From positions 1-13,089 of the forward strand of contig JBKPDY010000114.1 in assembly GCA_046728155.1 (NCBI GenBank): a stretch of 13,089 nt of DNA, given 5' to 3'. Below are positions 1 through 7,075 of the stretch, in pieces. The DNA comes from CAWDLX01 sp046728155. Lineage in GTDB: Bacteria; Actinomycetota; Actinomycetes; Mycobacteriales; Micromonosporaceae. The notes under the pieces were generated by a model. The model made no database searches. It worked only from the letters and a program-made list of their open reading frames with translations, and was not told the origin of the DNA. The position numbers and the translations under genes were made by a program. The stretch's first letter is position 1. Each line of letters opens with the position of its first letter.

Positions 1-1055
1 CCGAGATCGTGGTGCTTGTACGGCCGCGCGCGGCCGTGCCCGTACGAGGCGGCGACGTTGTGGGCCGCCCGCTTGCCTTGCCGTACGGCGTGCTGCGCCG
101 TCATGGCGGTGATCTCACCGGGACGGGTGAGGTCGGGGACCGCGGCGGCGTCCCCGCAGGCGTAGACCTCCGGATGCCCCGGTACGCGTAGGTACTCGTC
201 CACCGTGAGGCGACCCTCCCGTGTGGAGAGTCCGAGTTCGGCCACGAGCGGATCGGGCCGCACACCCACACACCAGATGAGCGAACGGGTCGCCACGAAC
301 GTGCCGTCACTGAGGCGGACCCCGTCGTTGCTCGCCTGGGTGACGTGACTCCTGAGCCGCACGTCGACCCCTCGATCGGCCAGAACCGTGGCCGCCGTAG
401 AGGACAGTCTCGGGTTGAGGCCGGCGAGCACCCGGTCGGCCACCTCGACGAGTATCCATCGTGGACGGTCGGGTCGGAGGCGGGGATGGCGCTCGTACAG
501 GATGTCGGTGTACAGGACGCCGTGCGCGGCGACCTCGGTGCCGGTGTACCCGGCGCCGACCACGACGAAGGTCGACCGGGCCCGGCGCTCGGCCGGGTCG
601 TCCGTCGCGTCCGCCAGCTCGATCTGCCGGGTCATGTGGTCGCGCAGGTACAGCGCCTCGGGGATCCCGCGGAAGCCGTGTGCGTACTCGTCCACCCCGG
701 GAATGGGGAGCAGCTTGTTGACGCTGCCGGCGGCGAGCACGAGCCGGTCGTAGGCGACCATGGCTCCGCCGCCCTCCGCGTCGTGGTAATGCACCTGGCG
801 GCCGGCGAGATCGATCGTGTCCACCTCACCCAGGATGAGCCGGACGCCGGGGAGCGTCGCCGGCAGCGAGACGGTGACCCGACGTGGGTCAACCAGTCCG
901 ACCGCGACCTCGGGCAGCAGCGGCAGATAGAGGAAGTAGTCGGTCGGGTTGACGATGATGATCTCGGCCCGGCCCCGGGCGAGCCGCCTCAGCGTCGACG
1001 CGGCGTGGAACCCGGCGAATCCGGCCCCGATAATGACGATCCTCGGCCTACCCAT
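1..1055 (-). CDS. NDH-2-type NAD(P)/FAD-dependent oxidoreductase (C-terminus cut by window edge)
   Basis: Single-subunit flavoprotein of the type II NADH:quinone oxidoreductase family, expected at the inner face of the membrane, passing electrons from NAD(P)H through FAD to quinone without pumping protons. The reading frame is open from an ATG at 1055 to the left edge (about 351 residues; the family usually has 400-460). An N-terminal FAD dinucleotide-binding motif GAGFAG follows the strand RPRIVII at residues 9-14. A second Rossmann motif, VVVGAGYTG, lies near 166-172. A CGDAA motif that binds FAD lies near 299. AQHAVRQ at 320-326 fits the AQxxxQ quinone-site motif of NDH-2. The start is 45 bp after the chrA stop on the same strand with only a weak ribosome-binding site, so co-transcription with chrA is likely. 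A ferredoxin-type or other pyridine-nucleotide oxidoreductase is a less likely alternative. Confidence 0.88.
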   Translation of the reverse strand, partial: MGRPRIVIIGAGFAGFHAASTLRRLARGRAEIIIVNPTDYFLYLPLLPEVAVGLVDPRRVTVSLPATLPGVRLILGEVDTIDLAGRQVHYHDAEGGGAMVAYDRLVLAAGSVNKLLPIPGVDEYAHGFRGIPEALYLRDHMTRQIELADATDDPAERRARSTFVVVGAGYTGTEVAAHGVLYTDILYERHPRLRPDRPRWILVEVADRVLAGLNPRLSSTAATVLADRGVDVRLRSHVTQASNDGVRLSDGTFVATRSLIWCVGVRPDPLVAELGLSTREGRLTVDEYLRVPGHPEVYACGDAAAVPDLTRPGEITAMTAQHAVRQGKRAAHNVAASYGHGRARPYKHHDL

Positions 1056-1100
1056 GCTCTTCAGCCTGCGGCCTCGCCGGGCTCGCCGCCACGGGAACGG

Positions 1101-2207
1101 TCAGACCGGCAGTCCGACCAGCGTGGCGACCAGGCCGAGGCCGGCACAGCCGAGCAGCGCGCTGACCACACCGCGGCGAAGCACCAGGAGCCATATGGCG
1201 GCGAAGGCGAGCACGACGAGTTGCCACAGGTGCGTCAGCTCGAGCCCGAGTCGTATCGACGAGCCCAGGATCGCTCCGACCGCCGCGGCCCCCGCGCCCG
1301 TGAGGAATGACTGGGCCGACTCGTTGTCGCGTAGCTGTTGCAGTCGCCGGGCCCCCGCGATGACGAAGACGAACGAGGGCAGGAACGCCACCGTGGCCGC
1401 GAGCATCGCGCCGCCGACGCCGGCCGCCGCGTACCCGACGACCGCGACGGTATGTACCACCGGTCCCGGCGTGATCTGCCCGAGAACGACCGCGGCGAGG
1501 AACTGGCTCCCGGTCATCCAGTGGTAGCGGTCGACGGCGTCCGACTGCATGAGTGGAATGATCACGAAGCCGCCGCCGTACGAGAGGGCGCCGACTTTCA
1601 ACGCCGTCCAGACCAGCGCGGCGAGTCCGGTGAGTCCGGCCGCACCGGCCGCGATGGGTACGGCCGCGACCCGCTGGTACCGGCGCCGGACGGCCAGCTC
1701 GACGAGTCCCGCCAGGACGATCGCGGCCGCAACCCAGGCGCCGACGGTGATCGCCGCCAGGCCGCCGATGGTGACGTACGCCAACCAGCGCAGGCGCGCC
1801 GGCCGAGCTGAGTCGGCCCGGCGCCAGCTCGCCGGAACCAGGTCGGAGCCCGCCCGTACGGCCACCGCCGCGACCGCTGCGCCGGCCCCGGCCGCCGCTC
1901 CCAGGACGAGTCTGGGCGGCGAGCTCGCCAGGACGGCGGCGGAGAGTGCGATCGTGGCGATCAGCCCGGGGGCGATGAAGCAGACGCCGCCGACGAGCGC
2001 CCCCGCGGTACGCCGTACCCGCCAGGCGCAGTAGATGGCCAGCTGGGTCGAGGCGGGGCCCGGCAGCAGCGCGGTTGCCGCGACGCCGTCCTCGAACTCC
2101 TCTTCGGTGAGCCAATGCTGGCGTCGGACGCATAGCTCGCGCAGCAGGGCGATGTGAGCCGGCGGCCCACCGAATCCCGTCACGCCGATCCGCGACCACT
2201 GCCCCAC
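1101..2207 (-). CDS. chrA: Chromate transporter family protein (ChrA, long-chain, two CHR domains)
   Basis: Integral membrane protein of the CHR family; characterised members export chromate by a proton-dependent route. The 368 residues hold two CHR domains. The first has GFGGPPAHIA at residues 11-20 and LLPGPASTQLA near 47-57. The second has LSYGGGFVIIPLMQ and GQITPGPVVHTVA. About ten hydrophobic segments are visible. The start is GTG at 2207. An in-frame TGA about 39 bp upstream, with only a CTG between, rules out a longer ATG/GTG/TTG start, so the N-terminus begins almost at the first motif and looks some residues shorter than usual. There is no clear Shine-Dalgarno; a TACACT hexamer lies 10 nt upstream. 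No chrB regulator is visible, so chromate as the physiological substrate is inferred from family only. Confidence 0.9.
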   Translation of the reverse strand: MGQWSRIGVTGFGGPPAHIALLRELCVRRQHWLTEEEFEDGVAATALLPGPASTQLAIYCAWRVRRTAGALVGGVCFIAPGLIATIALSAAVLASSPPRLVLGAAAGAGAAVAAVAVRAGSDLVPASWRRADSARPARLRWLAYVTIGGLAAITVGAWVAAAIVLAGLVELAVRRRYQRVAAVPIAAGAAGLTGLAALVWTALKVGALSYGGGFVIIPLMQSDAVDRYHWMTGSQFLAAVVLGQITPGPVVHTVAVVGYAAAGVGGAMLAATVAFLPSFVFVIAGARRLQQLRDNESAQSFLTGAGAAAVGAILGSSIRLGLELTHLWQLVVLAFAAIWLLVLRRGVVSALLGCAGLGLVATLVGLPV

Positions 2208-2208
2208 G

Positions 2209-2223
2209 ACTGTCCACAGTGTA
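2209..2223 (-). promoter_or_regulatory. chrA promoter core overlapping a palindrome
   Basis: A perfect palindrome, ACTGT-CC-ACAGT (2209-2220), sits directly against the GTG start of chrA. On the minus strand it overlaps a TACACT hexamer (2218-2223) that could be the -10 element. The half-site also resembles the Streptomyces DnaA box (TTGTCCACA, 8 of 9), but a single copy is more likely an operator or chance. Confidence 0.35.
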
Positions 2224-2274
2224 GTGATGGCCGGCTCCCGTCATAGCGCTGCGGAATACGAGCATTGCGCAAAC

Positions 2275-2290
2275 GCAACACTCATGTTGC
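2275..2290. promoter_or_regulatory. Inverted repeat in the chrA-asd divergent region, operator candidate
   Basis: GCAACA-CTCA-TGTTGC is a perfect 6-bp inverted repeat with a 4-bp spacer. It lies in a locally A/T-richer patch, about 70 bp from the chrA start and 60 bp from the asd start. Its symmetry and position fit a dimeric repressor or activator site; no regulator gene is adjacent. Confidence 0.35.
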
Positions 2291-2333
2291 ACGACCGAGC
2301 GGGGGACCGCAACCCTTCGTCGGCCGGACTTGA

Positions 2334-2339
2334 TACTTT
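2334..2339 (+). promoter_or_regulatory. Putative leaderless -10 element of asd
   Basis: TACTTT fits the actinobacterial TANNNT -10 consensus and ends 8 nt before the asd ATG. Transcription would begin at or next to the start codon. AGGA lies only 3 nt from the ATG, too close for a normal Shine-Dalgarno. Confidence 0.4.
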
Positions 2340-2347
2340 CAGGACTC

Positions 2348-3367
2348 ATGAAGATCGGAATTGTGGGCGCGACCGGACAGGTCGGCGGCGTCATGCGCCA
2401 GGTACTGGCCCAGCGGTCGTTCCCCGTCGACCAGCTGCGCCTGTTCGCCTCGGCGCGCTCGGCCGGGCGCCGCGTGCCGTGGCAAGACGGCTTGATCACG
2501 GTCGAGGACGCCGAGACGGCCGACTTCGCCGGGCTCGACGTCGTCCTCTTCTCGTGCGGCAAGACCGCGTCCAGGGCGTTGGCGCCCCGGGTGGCGGCCA
2601 CCGGTGCGACCGTCATCGACAACTCCTCGGCCTGGCGGATGGACCCCGACGTACCCCTCGTCGTCTCCGAGGTGAACCCGCATGCGCTGGCCCACCGGCC
2701 CAAGGGGATCGTCGCGAACCCGAACTGCACCACGATGGCCGCGATGCCCGCACTCAAGCCGCTGCATCTCGAGGCCGGACTCGTCAGCCTCGTCACCGCG
2801 ACCTATCAGGCCGTCTCCGGGTCCGGGCTCGCCGGCGTGGACGAGCTGCGCGAGCAGATCGAGAAGACCGCCGAACGGGCCAGTGAGCTCACCTTCGACG
2901 GTTCCGCCGTGCCGATGCCCACGCCGGTGAAGTTCGCCCGTCCCATCGCGTTCAACGTGCTGCCGCTGGCCGGGTCCATTGTGGACGATGGCGCCAACGA
3001 GACGGACGAGGAGCAGAAGCTGCGCAACGAGAGCCGCAAGATCCTGGAGATCCCGCGCCTGAAGGTGAGCGTCACCTGCGTCCGGGTGCCCGTCTTCACC
3101 GGACACTCGCTGCAGGTCAACGCCCGGTTCGAGCGGCCGATCACCCCGCAGCGTGCCCGCGAGGTGCTCGCCGCCGCGCCGGGCGTGCAGCTCGAGGAGA
3201 TCCCGACGCCACTGCTGGCGGCGGGGAAGGATCCGACCTACGTCGGCCGGATCAGGGCGGACGAGACCGTCGAGCACGGTCTCGCCTTCTTCTGTTCGAA
3301 CGACAATCTCCGCAAGGGAGCCGCGCTCAACGCCGTCCAGATCGCGGAGCTGATCGCCGCGGAATGA
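2348..3367 (+). CDS. asd: Aspartate-semialdehyde dehydrogenase
   Basis: Catalyses NADPH-dependent reduction of L-aspartyl-4-phosphate to aspartate-4-semialdehyde, the branch point to lysine/diaminopimelate, threonine, methionine and isoleucine; cytosolic. The 339 residues are full length. The NADP-binding motif GATGQVG is at residues 7-13, the catalytic cysteine in NPNCTTM is Cys127, and the catalytic histidine in VFTGHSLQ is His253. The C-terminal AVQIAELI helix is normal. ATG at 2348 is preferred over an in-frame TTG at 2330, because MKIGIVGATG matches the family N-terminus and a TANNNT hexamer sits just upstream of it. Aspartate kinase (lysC), often the upstream neighbour in actinomycetes, is absent here; the neighbour is a divergent chrA. 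The gene carries one copy of a 14-mer that recurs in aroA (2976-2989). Confidence 0.97.
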   Translation: MKIGIVGATGQVGGVMRQVLAQRSFPVDQLRLFASARSAGRRVPWQDGLITVEDAETADFAGLDVVLFSCGKTASRALAPRVAATGATVIDNSSAWRMDPDVPLVVSEVNPHALAHRPKGIVANPNCTTMAAMPALKPLHLEAGLVSLVTATYQAVSGSGLAGVDELREQIEKTAERASELTFDGSAVPMPTPVKFARPIAFNVLPLAGSIVDDGANETDEEQKLRNESRKILEIPRLKVSVTCVRVPVFTGHSLQVNARFERPITPQRAREVLAAAPGVQLEEIPTPLLAAGKDPTYVGRIRADETVEHGLAFFCSNDNLRKGAALNAVQIAELIAAE

Positions 3368-3393
3368 GCCACCGGGCGAGCGCTGAACGTCTC

Positions 3394-3411
3394 TGGTTGC
3401 CAGGGCAACCA
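3394..3411. terminator. Palindromic hairpin between convergent asd and membrane-protein gene
   Basis: TGGTTGCC-AG-GGCAACCA is a perfect 8-bp inverted repeat, 26 bp after the asd stop and about 70 bp beyond the convergent stop at 3482. There is no U-tract, which is common for actinobacterial terminators. The near-zero loop also allows reading it as a protein-binding palindrome. Confidence 0.45.
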
Positions 3412-3481
3412 CAACCGTTCTGCCCTCCCGCGTGATGGCGCGTTGCCGGCGGTGAGGGCGCTGCCCGCGGTGCCCGTCGGC

Positions 3482-4474
3482 TCACAGTGACCCTCCCACC
3501 CGCCTTCCAGCCGGCGGCAACCCATCCACTCGAAGGGCGGACTGGTCACGCCCGACCGGCCGACGTGGGCTCCCCTTCGGGCCACGGGCTGTGTGCAGAC
3601 CGGGCATGGGCTCGGGCTGTCGGTGCCGTCCGGCGATCTGGTGGTGGTGCTGCGGCTCCGCGAAGAAGGTGAGCCCGATCACCGCGCCGAGCGTGACGAG
3701 GAAGCCCAGACCGGCGAGCCACATGAACCCGACGGCGATCTTGTCCCCGAGGAAGAGCAGTCCCACGATCGCCGCGGGTACGGCGGCGGCTGCGTCCATG
3801 GCGGCGACAGCCGCCGTGGTCGAGCCGCGTTGCATCGCGAGGCCGAGCAGCAACTGGCCGACGACCGAGTTCGCGATCAGCAGGTAGAGCAGCGGGTCCA
3901 GGATGAACTTGTCGAGCGAGTGGACATTGGCGAGCGGTCGGGAGGCGACGGCGGCTGCGCCGAACGCCACGCCGGCGAGCGAGCCGAGGATGACCGACCC
4001 GGGTACGCCATGCAACCGGGCGGCGAAGAAGCCGCCGACGGCGAGCAGGCCGAGCACGATGAGGAGACCGATGATGCCGGCCATGCCGAGCTGGCGGGAC
4101 GGATGGGGTTCGGCCGCGATGACCAGCCCGGCCAGGCCGGCACAGAGGGCGATCAGCAGGCCGACCTCCATCCGCGGCAATCTCCATTTGAGCAGCACGA
4201 CACCCAGAACCGCGGTGACGCCGAGCCCCGCGGCGACGGCGCACTGCACCAGGAAGAGAGGCAGGTCGCGCCGCGCCAGGACGGCGAGGACGAACCCGAC
4301 GAACTGGCAGCCCAGCCCCGTCACGTACGTACGCTGACGCACCAACCGGACAAGGAGCTTCGGGTCCAGGGTCTCGCCGGCCGTCGTCTTCGCGGCGGCG
4401 AAGGACTGGAGCAGGTTGGCCACCCCGTAGGCGCCGATCATGGCGGCGAGGAAGAGCCAGCCCGCGGTTATCAC
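3482..4474 (-). CDS. DMT/EamA-like integral membrane protein
   Basis: A polytopic membrane protein of 330 residues with about nine hydrophobic helices up to roughly residue 275. Two repeated halves of 4-5 helices fit the drug/metabolite transporter superfamily. The substrate cannot be read from sequence. The last ~55 residues form a hydrophilic tail with a histidine cluster (QHHHQ) followed by Arg/Pro-rich sequence. The start is GTG at 4474 (MITAGWLFLAA opens helix 1); TACCCT lies 6 nt upstream, consistent with a leaderless transcript. It points toward asd and has hisN upstream with a 91-bp gap, so it may be transcribed alone or by read-through from hisN. Confidence 0.8.
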   Translation of the reverse strand: MITAGWLFLAAMIGAYGVANLLQSFAAAKTTAGETLDPKLLVRLVRQRTYVTGLGCQFVGFVLAVLARRDLPLFLVQCAVAAGLGVTAVLGVVLLKWRLPRMEVGLLIALCAGLAGLVIAAEPHPSRQLGMAGIIGLLIVLGLLAVGGFFAARLHGVPGSVILGSLAGVAFGAAAVASRPLANVHSLDKFILDPLLYLLIANSVVGQLLLGLAMQRGSTTAAVAAMDAAAAVPAAIVGLLFLGDKIAVGFMWLAGLGFLVTLGAVIGLTFFAEPQHHHQIAGRHRQPEPMPGLHTARGPKGSPRRPVGRDQSALRVDGLPPAGRRVGGSL

Positions 4475-4480
4475 GCGACG

Positions 4481-4486
4481 AGGGTA
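4481..4486 (-). promoter_or_regulatory. Putative leaderless -10 element of the DMT-like gene
   Basis: On the minus strand TACCCT ends 6 nt before the GTG start. No Shine-Dalgarno is present between them. Confidence 0.4.
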
Positions 4487-4565
4487 GACGGCCTGGGCGC
4501 GTCGCGCGCGCTCAAGCCGTCAGGGGCCGGGAAGTCGCGCCGAAGAAACCGCGCGATCGGGCACA

Positions 4566-5360
4566 TCATCCGCTCAACCGATCGAGTATTTCCGCGTGGA
4601 GCTTCCCGTTGGTCGCGATGGCGCTACCGCCGGCCGGCCCCGGGCGGCCGCCCAGGTCGGTGAAGGTCCCGCCGGCCTCGGTCACGATCGGGACGAGAGC
4701 GGCCAGGTCCCACAATGACAGCTCCGGCTCGACCATGATGTCCACAGCGCCCTCGGCGACCAGCATGTGCCCGTAGAAATCCCCGTACGCGCGGCTGCGC
4801 CAGACCCGCCGGGTGATCTCGATGATCGCGTCGAGGCGCCCGGCCTGCTCCCACCCGTTGAGCGACGAGTAGCAGAACGACGCGTCCGCGAGCCGGCTGA
4901 TGCCCGAGACGTGGATCGGGGTCGCGGCCGCAGTGTGACGACCGGCATACGCCCCGAGTCCCTTTGCGGCCCACCACCGCCGGCTGAGTGCCGGCGCGGA
5001 CACCAGTCCCACCACCGGCTCGCTGCCGTCCATCAGGGCGATAAGGGTGGCCCATATCGGTACACCGCGGACGAAGTTCTTCGTGCCGTCGATCGGGTCG
5101 ATCACCCACTGCCGCTGGCTCGGCCCGGCCGCGGCAATGCTGGCGCCGTACTCCTCACCGAGAACGCCGTCGCGTGGACGCGTGCGCGACAGGGTCGCGC
5201 GAAGTGCCTTCTCCACCGCCGTATCCGCGTCGGAGACGGGAGTCAAGTCTGGCTTGGATGTCACGCGCAGGTCCTGTGCGCGAAAGCGCGCCATCGCGAT
5301 GGAGTCAGCCGTGTCGGCCAGCACGTGCGCGAGTGCCAGGTCGTCGGCGTAGCGGGTCAC
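4566..5360 (-). CDS. hisN: Histidinol-phosphatase, inositol-monophosphatase type
   Basis: A Mg2+-dependent phosphatase of the IMPase fold, predicted to convert histidinol phosphate to histidinol, the penultimate step group of histidine synthesis in actinobacteria. The 264 residues match the family. Metal and substrate motifs are in place: GEEYG at 68-72, DPIDGTKNF from Asp88, and WDLAAL at 217-222 followed by EAGGTFTDLGG. The stretch from GDFYGHMLVAEGAVD onward is characteristic of HisN rather than SuhB or CysQ, though a general inositol-phosphatase is the alternative. GTG at 5360 (MTRYADDLALAHVLAD) is chosen because the family N-terminus starts here and TAGGTT lies 7 nt upstream. A much longer in-frame extension is a GC-driven artefact overlapping the divergent gene. 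No other his gene is in the window. Confidence 0.92.
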   Translation of the reverse strand: MTRYADDLALAHVLADTADSIAMARFRAQDLRVTSKPDLTPVSDADTAVEKALRATLSRTRPRDGVLGEEYGASIAAAGPSQRQWVIDPIDGTKNFVRGVPIWATLIALMDGSEPVVGLVSAPALSRRWWAAKGLGAYAGRHTAAATPIHVSGISRLADASFCYSSLNGWEQAGRLDAIIEITRRVWRSRAYGDFYGHMLVAEGAVDIMVEPELSLWDLAALVPIVTEAGGTFTDLGGRPGPAGGSAIATNGKLHAEILDRLSG

Positions 5361-5411
5361 GAGGCGAAACCTATAGGACTTCCGGGCCTGTTTCGAGTTA
5401 CCTTCCCGGGT
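5361..5411. promoter_or_regulatory. Overlapping divergent promoters of hisN and the DUF2087 gene
   Basis: Only 51 bp separate the two start codons. Minus strand: TAGGTT (5368-5373) ends 7 nt before the hisN GTG, with TCGAAA 17 bp farther up as a weak -35. Plus strand: TACCTT (5399-5404) ends 7 nt before the ATG at 5412. Neither start has a Shine-Dalgarno. CGAAAC (5365-5370) and GTTTCG (5390-5395) form a 6-bp inverted repeat across the region. RNA polymerase could hardly occupy both promoters at once. Confidence 0.45.
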
Positions 5412-5939
5412 ATGAGTGCCGAGGCGGTGGTCCGGCTCCTCGCCGATGAGGCGCGACTGCGGGTCTTCGCCGCTATCGTGCTCGGCGGCACAGCCACGGG
5501 CCAGATTCAGGCGATGACCGGTCTCGCCGAAGACGATGTGCTGGCGGCGGTCCGTCGCCTGCTGGAAGCCGAGCTCGTGACCACGGTCGACGGCGTCGCT
5601 CTGGTGCCCCGCATCGCTACCCTGCAGCGGGCCGCCGGCCCGGCGCCGGCGCCCGCACCGCGGCGCGACACCGACCGGTTCCGGGAAGCCGTTCTGCGGG
5701 CGTTCATCGTCGATGGACGGCTGGTCTCGATGCCGTCGAAGCAGTCGCGTCGGCGGGTGGTCCTGGAGTTCATCGTGACCAGGTTCACGCCGGGCGTGCG
5801 GTACCAGGAGCGCGAGGTGGATCTCATTCTGCAGACATTCCACCACGATCACGCGTCGCTGCGTCGCCACCTCGTCGACGCCGATCTGCTCGCCCGCGAC
5901 GGCGGCGAGTACTGGCGCATCGGCGGCCCGGTCGCGTAG
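5412..5939 (+). CDS. DUF2087 domain protein with N-terminal ArsR-like helix-turn-helix
   Basis: Predicted 175-residue cytosolic protein. Residues 1-70 look like a winged helix-turn-helix (VVRLLADEARLRVFAAIV, then a recognition-like segment and a short wing ending VTTVDGVALVP). An Ala/Pro linker (76-83, alternating PAPAPAP) leads to a C-terminal DUF2087 domain at about 104-172, with GRLVSMPSKQSRRRVVLEFI and FHHDHASLRRHLVDADLLARDGGEYWRI. The function of DUF2087 is not established; it often accompanies regulators. Because the gene is divergent from hisN with overlapping promoters it could regulate itself or hisN, which is inference. ATG at 5412 is the start that gives the HTH without antisense hisN sequence. 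The stop codon lies in the first unit of a 21-bp tandem repeat. Confidence 0.82.
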   Translation: MSAEAVVRLLADEARLRVFAAIVLGGTATGQIQAMTGLAEDDVLAAVRRLLEAELVTTVDGVALVPRIATLQRAAGPAPAPAPRRDTDRFREAVLRAFIVDGRLVSMPSKQSRRRVVLEFIVTRFTPGVRYQEREVDLILQTFHHDHASLRRHLVDADLLARDGGEYWRIGGPVA

Positions 5940-5990
5940 GTACGTGGTCCGGTCGAGTAGGTATGCGGCCCGGTCGAGTAGGTATGCGGG
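5928..5990. repeat. Three tandem 21-bp units covering the DUF2087 stop codon
   Basis: Units 5928-5948, 5949-5969 and 5970-5990 follow the pattern CCGGTCGAGTAGGTATGCGG plus one base. Units 2 and 3 differ only at the last base; unit 1 is diverged at a few positions. Unit 1 contains the last codons and TAG stop of the DUF2087 gene. As 21 is a multiple of three, each later unit repeats an in-frame TAG and a GPVE-like coding end. Confidence 0.9.
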
Positions 5991-6017
5991 CGCGACGCGC
6001 CGAGCGACTCGTTGATG

Positions 6018-6057
6018 GGGGCACCCTACTTGCGCGAGGAGGCCAACAGGGTGCCCC
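6018..6057. repeat. Long inverted repeat between convergent DUF2087 gene and rsgA
   Basis: GGGGCACCCT (6018-6027) and AGGGTGCCCC (6048-6057) are perfect 10-bp arms around a 20-nt loop, 10 bp from the rsgA stop. It would fold on either strand, so it may be a bidirectional terminator. Its form also resembles short intergenic repetitive elements that I associate with Micromonosporaceae genomes; that link is from memory and not verifiable here. Confidence 0.55.
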
Positions 6058-6067
6058 TGCTTGCACC

Positions 6068-7075
6068 TCACTCCTCGCCGGGCCGCCCCCGCGGAGCCGG
6101 TGTGGTCCGGGAGGCGAGCAGCCGGCGGAACGAAGCCAGTCGCCCGGCGTCCCCGCCGCCGGCCGCCACCAGCGCGTCGAGCCCGCAGTCGCCGGAGGCG
6201 CCGGTGTGGTCGCAGTTGGGCGGACAGTTCGCCGACGCCGCCACCAACTCCGGGAACCCGTGCAGCACGTTGTCGGGGTCCACGTGGGCGATCCCGAACG
6301 AGCGGACACCGGGCGTGTCCACGATCCAGCCACCACCCGGCAGGGCGAGCGCGACGGCGCTGGAGGAGGTGTGGCGGCCCTTGCCGATCGCAGTCACCGC
6401 GCCGACCGCTCGCGCGGCATCCGGCACCAGCCGGTTGACCAGTGTGGACTTTCCCACGCCGGAGTGGCCGACAAAGACCGAGGTCAAATCGGTGAGCGCC
6501 GCCTTGAGTTTGGTGAGCGGTCGGTCCGGCCGACAGAGCACGTGCGGCAGGTCCAGCTCGGCGTAGTAGGCCAGCACCTCCTTCGGGTCGGCCAGGTCGG
6601 CTTTCGTGAGGCAGAGCAATGGCTCGATGTCGGCGTCGTACGCCGCCACCAGGCACCGGTCGATGAAACCGGTACGGGGTGGGGGGTCGGCGAGGGAGGA
6701 GACGATCACCATCTGGTCGGCGTTGGCGACGATGACCCTTTCGATGCCGGTTTCGTCGTCATCGGCCGAGCGGCGCAACACCGACGTGCGCTCGTCGATT
6801 CGGACGATGCGGGCCAAGGCATCCTCCTCGCCGGAGGTGTCGCCGACAACGCCGACCCGGTCTCCGACGACCACGCCGCGCCGGCCGAGTTCGCGGGCGC
6901 GCATGGCGGTCACCAGGCGATCCCCGACGGCGAGGGTGTAGCGGCCCCGGTCCACCGCCACGACGAGCCCGTCCTCCGCCTCGTCATGGCGCGGCCGGGT
7001 ACGGGTACGAGGTCGGGACGAGCGGCCCGGGCGGACGCGGACGTCCTCCTCGTCGTAGTCGCGCTGGCGTTTCAG
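6068..7075 (-). CDS. rsgA: Ribosome small-subunit-dependent GTPase A
   Basis: A circularly permuted GTPase that acts in late 30S subunit maturation, with an OB-fold before the G domain and a zinc finger after it. Motif order is permuted as expected: LTKAD (G4) at 156-160, GHSGVGKST (G1) at 203-211, RHTSSS (switch I/G2 area), then DTPGVRSFG (G3) from Asp253. Zinc ligands follow as C284, C288, H290 and C297. The N-terminus is the odd part. The conserved opening DYDEEDVRVRPGR has no ATG, GTG or TTG just before it. The coordinates use a CTG at 7075 that overlaps the aroA stop (CTGA), implying translational coupling and 335 residues. The alternative is GTG at 7141 (357 residues, 70-bp overlap with aroA). 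Product call is secure; start is not. Confidence 0.93.
   Translation of the reverse strand: MKRQRDYDEEDVRVRPGRSSRPRTRTRPRHDEAEDGLVVAVDRGRYTLAVGDRLVTAMRARELGRRGVVVGDRVGVVGDTSGEEDALARIVRIDERTSVLRRSADDDETGIERVIVANADQMVIVSSLADPPPRTGFIDRCLVAAYDADIEPLLCLTKADLADPKEVLAYYAELDLPHVLCRPDRPLTKLKAALTDLTSVFVGHSGVGKSTLVNRLVPDAARAVGAVTAIGKGRHTSSSAVALALPGGGWIVDTPGVRSFGIAHVDPDNVLHGFPELVAASANCPPNCDHTGASGDCGLDALVAAGGGDAGRLASFRRLLASRTTPAPRGRPGEE

Noticed and set aside
345..1310. Long plus-strand open frame (321 codons) opposite the NDH-2-like gene and chrA
   Set aside because: Antisense to two recognised genes; Arg/Gly/Asp-rich translation without motifs, typical of GC-rich shadow frames.
2210..2218. DnaA box / replication origin signal
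   Set aside because: Only isolated near-matches to TTGTCCACA; no cluster, no dnaA or dnaN, no A/T-rich unwinding region.
1048..2796. 582-codon minus-strand frame spanning chrA and part of asd
   Set aside because: Out of frame with chrA and antisense to asd; the translation is Arg/Gly-rich without family motifs.
3593..4663. 356-codon plus-strand frame opposite the DMT-like gene
   Set aside because: Asp/Glu/Gln/Arg-rich mirror of a transmembrane gene; an expected antisense artefact.
5361..6656. N-terminal extension of hisN to a 696-residue protein
   Set aside because: The extra part is antisense to the DUF2087 gene and overlaps rsgA in another frame; HisN homology starts at 5360.
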